Assembly (NCBI GenBank): GCA_903840165.1
Contig: CAIMEY010000030.1
Location: 62,001 to 126,000, forward strand
Length of the DNA: 64,000 bases
Direction: 5' to 3'
DNA from: an uncultured Myxococcales bacterium
GTDB lineage: Bacteria; Myxococcota_A; UBA9042
Of this stretch, positions 57,331 through 64,000 are shown piece after piece. The notes under the pieces are model-generated. The model made no database searches. It saw only the letters and a list, made by a program, of their open reading frames with translations, and was not told the origin of the DNA. The position numbers were made by a program, and so were the translations under genes. Positions within the stretch are counted from its first letter, which is position 1; each line of letters begins with the position of its first letter.

Positions 57331-58851
57331 ATGTCAACCACAGCGGACGATCTGACCACCGCCAACGCGACTCCAACAGCCACGGCCACGGTCAGCGCAG
57401 CGATAGCCTCGCAAGCATTGGCGAAAATGAAGGCCGTGCGCGTGGCGCAGCAGGCTTGGGCGCAGACCAGCGTCGCCCAAAGGGCCCAGAAACTGCTTGA
57501 GGCCGGGCACGCGCTTTTGGCCGAGGCCGACGAGTTGGCGGCGCTGCTGAGCGAGGAAACGGGAAAACCGCTTGCTGAATCCTACAGTTCTGAAGTCTTG
57601 GGCGTAGCTGACCTATTTGCCTATTGGTGCAAGCATGGGCCGGCGATGCTTAAGCCCCGCAAAGGCTTGATTCCAAAGCTGGAAATGCCGGGAAAGCGGG
57701 CTCAGGTCGAACGTGTGCCGCGTGGCGTCATCGTCTGCATCAGTCCATGGAACTACCCGGTTTCTTTGCCGATGCGCACCATTGTGCCGGCGCTGCTGGC
57801 CGGTAACGGCGTGGTGCTTAAGCCGTCGGAGGCGACGCCGCGCACGGGCACCTGGCTGGTGGAGCGGTTGCGGCGCAGTTTGGGCGGTGTCATTGATATT
57901 TTGGAAGGCGACGGGGCCGCAGGGGCTGCGCTGGTGCAAGCCCTGCCCGATCAAGTGATTTTCACAGGTTCGACCCGCACGGGACGCAGGGTAGCTGTGG
58001 CCTGTGCCGAACGGGGCATCGTCTGTGAACTGGAGCTGGGCGGCAAGGATTGCGCTGTCGTTCTAGAGGATTGCAACCTTGAACGCACTGCGACCGGCAT
58101 AGCCTGGGGTATTCTGACCAATGCAGGACAGAATTGCTCGGGTATTGAACGGGTTGCCGTACATTCGGCCATTGCTGAGCGATTCCTACCCCTTTTGCAA
58201 AAAGCTATGGAAACAGCGGCTTCGGACGTGCCAGGCCTGGTCACGCCGATGCAGCGGCAGATTGTGGAAGAACACTTGAAGGCCGCGATCGCTGCGGGAG
58301 GCATCGTGCTGACCGGGGGCCTGGGCGAGCCTGGAAAACCGCTGCCGCCAACCCTAGTTCGCGACGTTCCTGCGGATTGCCCGGCTTGGCGTCAGGAGAC
58401 TTTTGGCCCCATGGCCGTAGTGGCAATTGGTCGCAGCGATGAGGAGTTGATTGCCCTGGCCAATGACACACAGTATGGCCTGGGCGCTTCCGTTTGGAGC
58501 GAAGACCTGACCCGCGCAGAACTGGTTGCCCACCGCGTCCGCAGCGGCATGGTGTGGATCAATAACCACAGCTTTACCGGCGCTTTGCCCGACCTGCCCT
58601 GGGTTGGCCTGGGCGATTCTGGGACAGGCGTGACCAACAGCCCCGAAGCCATTGCCCACATGACGCGGCCGCGCTTGGTGGTGGTCGATAGCGTGCGCAG
58701 CATCGAGCCGTGGTGGTACCCGTACGGGCCGGCGATGGTCGAGTTGATGCGGACCCTCATCGCGCGCCAGAGGACCGGCGGGCTCGTGGCGACATGGAAT
58801 ACTCTGCAACTGCTCAAGAAACGCACAAAGGAACTCCAAGGCCATGGCTGA
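57331..58851 (+). CDS. NAD(P)-dependent aldehyde dehydrogenase family protein
   Basis: 506 aa, from ATG 57331 with GGGA upstream. It oxidises an aldehyde to the acid by a thiohemiacetal mechanism. Key residues are visible: N141 (SPWNYPVSLP), K164 in VVLKPSEATP, the NAD-binding FTGSTRTGR, general base E235 (CELELGGKD) and nucleophile C269 (NAGQNCSGIERV). The C-terminal EXFGPMxVV motif is present. The C-terminus extends about 35 residues past the usual end (STEPWWYPYGP-type segment), as in membrane-associated ALDHs. It is divergent from the GMC oxidoreductase, suggesting alcohol-to-acid conversion of a shared substrate. Substrate unknown. Confidence 0.93.
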   Translation: MSTTADDLTTANATPTATATVSAAIASQALAKMKAVRVAQQAWAQTSVAQRAQKLLEAGHALLAEADELAALLSEETGKPLAESYSSEVLGVADLFAYWCKHGPAMLKPRKGLIPKLEMPGKRAQVERVPRGVIVCISPWNYPVSLPMRTIVPALLAGNGVVLKPSEATPRTGTWLVERLRRSLGGVIDILEGDGAAGAALVQALPDQVIFTGSTRTGRRVAVACAERGIVCELELGGKDCAVVLEDCNLERTATGIAWGILTNAGQNCSGIERVAVHSAIAERFLPLLQKAMETAASDVPGLVTPMQRQIVEEHLKAAIAAGGIVLTGGLGEPGKPLPPTLVRDVPADCPAWRQETFGPMAVVAIGRSDEELIALANDTQYGLGASVWSEDLTRAELVAHRVRSGMVWINNHSFTGALPDLPWVGLGDSGTGVTNSPEAIAHMTRPRLVVVDSVRSIEPWWYPYGPAMVELMRTLIARQRTGGLVATWNTLQLLKKRTKELQGHG

Positions 58852-59560
58852 GTATACCTGTCAAAGCTGCCAAGCGACCTTTTTGGTCGGGGCCGATGTC
58901 CTTGCCCGCTTTCCCGGCTGGACCCCGCGATTTTGCATGAAGCATCGTGGCGGCAAAGGCAGCAAAGTCACTAGCGAATCGGCAGCACCGCGCGACCCGA
59001 ATCAGCCCGTCACCATTCAGCGCCTGCCCCCTGGACGCGCTTGGGGTTCCAAGACATTTCGCAGCACGGACTCGGACTTTGATAGCCGCACGCCCGAAGA
59101 GGTGTTGGAACGCTTCAGCAACGGCATTACCGACGGCGTCTTCACCGACGGTGGCTGCACGCCCAACCCGGGGCCAGGCGGCTGGGGAGCGGTCTACGTC
59201 CAAAGCAATGAAATTGTTTGGGAACTCAAGGGTGGCGAACGCCTAACGACCAACAATCGCATGGAAATGACGGCCATTCTGTCGGCGCTAGCCCAACTGC
59301 CCAGCGATGCGGAGGTGACGCTTTTTTCGGACAGCGATTTGTGCGTCAAGACCCTGACTTTATGGGCAAAGACTTGGAAGTCGCGGGGCTGGAAGAAGAA
59401 GGACGGCGAGATCAAGAACCTCGATCTGGTCATCGACACCTATGAGCTGCTGTGCAAGCACCCGAAAGTCAAGGTGCAATGGATCAAGGCGCACAATGGG
59501 CAACGCTGGAATGAATACGCCGACGCCCTGGCCACCGCAGGCATGAGGCAGGCGCGCTGA
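58844..59560 (+). CDS. rnhA: RNase HI with N-terminal Cys/His cluster
   Basis: 238 aa, overlapping the aldehyde dehydrogenase gene by 8 bases. The C-terminal 145 residues are RNase H type 1, which cuts RNA in RNA-DNA hybrids. The active-site carboxylates are D102 (FTDGGCTPNPGPGG), E141 (NNRMEMTA), D163 (FSDSDLCVKT) and D227 (NEYADALA), with H217. The first 95 residues carry C6-x2-C9 and C31-x2-H34, likely a small zinc-binding knuckle, followed by a disordered linker. The usual bacterial RNase HI is about 155 aa, so this is a domain fusion that may bind nucleic acid. Known RNase H1 fusions use a different N-terminal hybrid-binding domain. Confidence 0.93.
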   Translation: MAEYTCQSCQATFLVGADVLARFPGWTPRFCMKHRGGKGSKVTSESAAPRDPNQPVTIQRLPPGRAWGSKTFRSTDSDFDSRTPEEVLERFSNGITDGVFTDGGCTPNPGPGGWGAVYVQSNEIVWELKGGERLTTNNRMEMTAILSALAQLPSDAEVTLFSDSDLCVKTLTLWAKTWKSRGWKKKDGEIKNLDLVIDTYELLCKHPKVKVQWIKAHNGQRWNEYADALATAGMRQAR

Positions 59561-59580
59561 GCCTGAACGCACCAAGCCTG

Positions 59581-59660
59581 AGCGCACCGTGACCCAGCGC
59601 ACCGTGACCCAGCGCACCGTGACCCAGCGCACCGTGACCCAGCGCACTGTGACCGAGCGC
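59581..59660. repeat. 15-bp minisatellite, about five copies
   Basis: AGCGCACCGTGACCC repeats four times exactly (59581-59640). A degenerate fifth copy (AGCGCACTGTGACCG) and the start of a sixth follow. It begins 20 bases after the RNase H stop and lies between convergent genes. No gene is interrupted. Confidence 0.95.
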
Positions 59661-59708
59661 CAGCTAATCTCTCGAAATGAAAGGGATATCAACCGACTGC
59701 CGCTGCCG

Positions 59709-60455
59709 TTATGCCGCAACGCCACCCGTAGCTGCATGGGCCGAGTCGGCATACAGGTAACGCTGGCAGTGGGGGCAGGCGACAAGGCTGGAACCGCGGA
59801 GAATTTGCTCAATGATCTGAGGCTGTAAGTGGATATTGCACCCCTTGCAGCAGGCATCGACCACGGGGACCACGGCGCGGCCGGCGCGGGCCTTGGCGAT
59901 CTTCTCAAAGCGGGCGACGATGGCGCGCTCGACCGTTGACGTCACAGCCAATCGGCGGGTGGCGACGGCGTCGATCTTGACCTGCATCACCGCAAGGTTT
60001 TGCTCGGTTTCGCGCTGGGCCTGCTCGGCTTCACTGCGCAGGTCGCGGGTCTTGTCTTCGTCTTTGGCGATGACCGCTCGAAATTCATCAATAGCCACAA
60101 GGAGTTTGGCTACATCGTCTTCGCGCTGGACGATTTCCTTGCGGGCGTTTTCCAGCTCCTTGTTCACCGCTACGTATTCGCGGGAACGGGTTACGCTGGT
60201 CAACTTCGCTTTGCCCTTGGTCAATTTTTCGCGCGCGGACTCGAGTTCCCCGGACTTCTGGCGATGCCAGAGCTCAGCTTCGGCTAGCTTGGCACGCTTG
60301 TCGGCCAGGCTGGCGTCAAAGGCCTCAAGAACGCGCTTGAGCTGGGTGAGTTTGCCGACGATTTGGTCGCGGCGCTCTGTGATGTCGCGCACTTCGTCGT
60401 CTAGCGACTGCAGCTTGCGTAGGACATCCAGCGTTTCGATTGGATTCATCGTCAT
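59709..60455 (-). CDS. C4-type zinc-ribbon coiled-coil protein (CdsZ/zf-RING_7-like)
   Basis: 248 aa, from ATG 60455; ATG 60449 and a longer start at 60500 are also in frame. Residues about 10-180 form a long coiled coil rich in Glu, Lys and Arg (LTQLKRVLEAFDASLADKRAKLAEAE...). The C-terminal zinc ribbon is built from two Cys pairs: C-C-x-G-C in VDACCKGC and C-P-H-C in VACPHCQRYLY. This architecture matches the widespread zf-RING_7 family (Helicobacter HP0958/FlgZ, Chlamydia CdsZ). These bind nucleic acid, flagellar proteins or secretion components, depending on the organism. No flagellar or secretion genes are nearby. Confidence 0.88.
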   Translation of the reverse strand: MTMNPIETLDVLRKLQSLDDEVRDITERRDQIVGKLTQLKRVLEAFDASLADKRAKLAEAELWHRQKSGELESAREKLTKGKAKLTSVTRSREYVAVNKELENARKEIVQREDDVAKLLVAIDEFRAVIAKDEDKTRDLRSEAEQAQRETEQNLAVMQVKIDAVATRRLAVTSTVERAIVARFEKIAKARAGRAVVPVVDACCKGCNIHLQPQIIEQILRGSSLVACPHCQRYLYADSAHAATGGVAA

Positions 60456-60528
60456 GTAGCGACCATCTGCGTGCGGGAGGCGCCGTGCGTGTTGGGGCAC
60501 CTAGTCCCTTGAACTCGAAGTTAATTCC

Positions 60529-60636
60529 GGGTTCGCGGGACAGCGTTGGCTTCCAGTTTCAAGGGGACGCGCCGCCCCCTCGCCCGCGCCTGCGGGCTCA
60601 CCCCTGCGTTGGGCCGTAGCCCCGGCCGAAAGTCCA
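60529..60636 (-). repeat. dispersed structured intergenic repeat, copy 2
   Basis: On the minus strand this 108-base segment reads like copy 1 at 30085-30195, with roughly four of five bases matching by eye. The GGCCG/CGGCC hairpin is kept, and the central G-run/C-run stem is shorter. It lies between the tRNA gene and the zinc-ribbon gene. Confidence 0.75.
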
Positions 60637-60717
60637 CAACACCGGCTCCGGCAACCCGGGAAGCAATTAGGCTTACGTGGACTAGACTGGTGCGCCGAGG
60701 CTGGCCCGGCCAGCGGG

Positions 60718-60794
60718 TGGTGGGCCCACCTGGACTTGAACCAGGAACCATCCGGTTATGAGCCGGCAGCTCTGACCAATTGAGCTATGGGCCC
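60718..60794 (-). tRNA. tRNA with CAU anticodon, probably tRNA-Ile2 (or Met)
   Basis: A 77-nt cloverleaf including an encoded CCA (60720-60718). Acceptor stem GGGCCCA/TGGGCCC with discriminator A. D stem GCTC/GAGC, anticodon loop CTCATAA (anticodon CAT), T arm CCTGG-TTCAAGT-CCAGG. The GGGCCC acceptor and TTCAAGT T loop resemble the minor isoleucine tRNA, whose C34 becomes lysidine and reads AUA. An elongator Met assignment cannot be excluded from sequence alone. The anticodon stem has a G27-A43 mismatch. Confidence 0.93.
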
Positions 60795-60961
60795 GGACCA
60801 AGGGAGCAATTAGGGCCCGAGATTGTCTCGCCGGTGGTTGTTCGGCCGTCGCGGTAGCAGTCACTTGCCACGGCGTTGCCTAGCAATTGCACGACTGGCG
60901 GTTCCCCCGCGCGAGGGGTTTCCCAGTCGGCCCAGTAGCGTGGACCCAAAGTCGGCTGCCG

Positions 60962-63700
<2,739 letters not shown>

Positions 63701-63767
63701 AAACCGTTCTCCCTAGCATGACAGCGAAAAAGAGTCTCTACGTGGGTGCCGCGGGGCCAGAAGACGA

Positions 63768-63780
63768 GGCCGTATCGGCC
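63768..63780. terminator. small hairpin between dnaG end and rpoD
   Basis: GGCCG-TAT-CGGCC (63768-63780) is a perfect 5-bp stem in the 138-base gap. No T run follows on the minus strand. It could be a weak terminator or an mRNA processing site. Confidence 0.25.
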
Positions 63781-63838
63781 CTTCCTTGGGTTCCATGATA
63801 GGCGGCGAACGCCGGTTGGCGGACTGGACAATGCGACA

Positions 63839-64000
63839 TCAGCGCGACACTCCGCGAGTATGTTCGCCTCGTTCCCGCTCTATCTGCTTTATTTCTTGAG
63901 CATATTGAACGCTCTGCTGGTAGATTTCTTGCTTCTGCGCCGCAGTAAGTCCCGACTGCGCCGCCCGCTGGGTGAGTTGCTCGCGCTGCCACTTGAGCCA
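63839..64000 (-). CDS. dnaG: partial CDS, probable 3' end of DNA primase (DnaG)
   Basis: A minus-strand frame enters from the right edge and stops at TGA 63839-63841, giving 53 residues (WLKWQREQLTQRAAQ...IKQIERERGEHTRG). The charged helical ending resembles the helicase-binding C-terminus of DnaG, and dnaG directly precedes rpoD in many bacteria. There are too few residues for a domain match, so the name rests mostly on position. Confidence 0.6.
   Translation of the reverse strand, partial: WLKWQREQLTQRAAQSGLTAAQKQEIYQQSVQYAQEIKQIERERGEHTRGVSR

Noticed and set aside
59581-59660. CRISPR or iteron array
   Set aside because: Units are 15 bp and directly adjacent, without spacers. There is no replication gene nearby.
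8588-60515. Recurrent CCCTTGA/CCCTTGAACT words in several intergenic regions as a promoter element
   Set aside because: Orientation and distance to genes are inconsistent, one copy overlaps a start codon, and no constant -10 follows.
60521-60751. Small ORF over the dispersed repeat with peptide similarity to the ORF at 29976-30239
   Set aside because: The peptide likeness (RPNAGVSP) comes from DNA-level repeat identity. Both ORFs run through hairpins, one overlaps the tRNA, and neither has a good start.

Overview
This is a GC-rich window of bacterial chromosome. It most resembles the Myxococcota/Bradymonadota part of the former Deltaproteobacteria. The evidence is the number of large secreted lipoproteins built from MopE-type (CDxxDNNCNGxxDE) motifs, thrombospondin type-3-like aspartate repeats, DUF4215-type Cys repeats and lamin-tail domains. 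A primase-end/rpoD pair, an outer-membrane OmpA system and RpoD-like housekeeping genes fit the same assignment. The species cannot be named from sequence alone. About 33 protein genes (one partial), one tRNA and several repeats are supported. Most of the very long antisense reading frames are shadows of GC-rich repetitive genes.

Layout. 0.1-5.6 kb: two large minus-strand lipoproteins, one MopE-like and one Ig-like protein with a probable BPI/TULIP lipid-binding C-terminus. 5.7-12.4 kb: SRAP/YedK DNA-protein crosslink protein, a GT-C-like membrane protein, an OmpR/HisKA two-component system and a PBP4-type D-Ala-D-Ala carboxypeptidase. 12.6-20.4 kb: a lamin-tail lipoprotein, then a minus-strand group of DUF4398 lipoprotein, TSP3-OmpA lipoprotein and ABC exporter. 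20.9-24.1 kb: a plus-strand group of lipoproteins around a UbiA-family prenyl-phosphate transferase. 24.2-30.1 kb: a protein with two radical-SAM domains, divergent from a large TPR/HEAT protein. 30.6-38.0 kb: a giant MopE-repeat protein (about 2,480 aa, about 33 motifs) whose 3' part is a 201-bp tandem repeat. 38.2-40.7 kb: an RluA-like pseudouridine synthase, a solitary NuoB and a SpoU-type rRNA methyltransferase. 40.7-54.6 kb: five co-oriented genes made by duplication of a 'Cys-rich lipoprotein + P-domain fibre protein' pair. 55.1-60.5 kb: GMC oxidoreductase with a small partner, aldehyde dehydrogenase, RNase HI with an N-terminal Cys/His cluster, and a zinc-ribbon coiled-coil protein. 60.7-64.0 kb: a CAU-anticodon tRNA, an unusually long RpoD, and the C-terminal end of a probable DnaG.

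The unifying theme is cell-surface display. At least ten genes encode predicted lipoproteins or secreted proteins with Ca2+/metal-binding or adhesive repeats. The most promising candidate for an undescribed system is the 40.7-54.6 kb locus. There, a lipoprotein with repeated 'DD.NPCT.DSCD' modules alternates with a secreted protein that has phage-tail-fibre-like 'SGxYxDLxxxP' repeats, a proprotein-convertase P domain and variable Cys-rich tips. A second lead is an intergenic repeat of about 110 bp with two hairpins, present twice, 30 kb apart and in opposite orientation.
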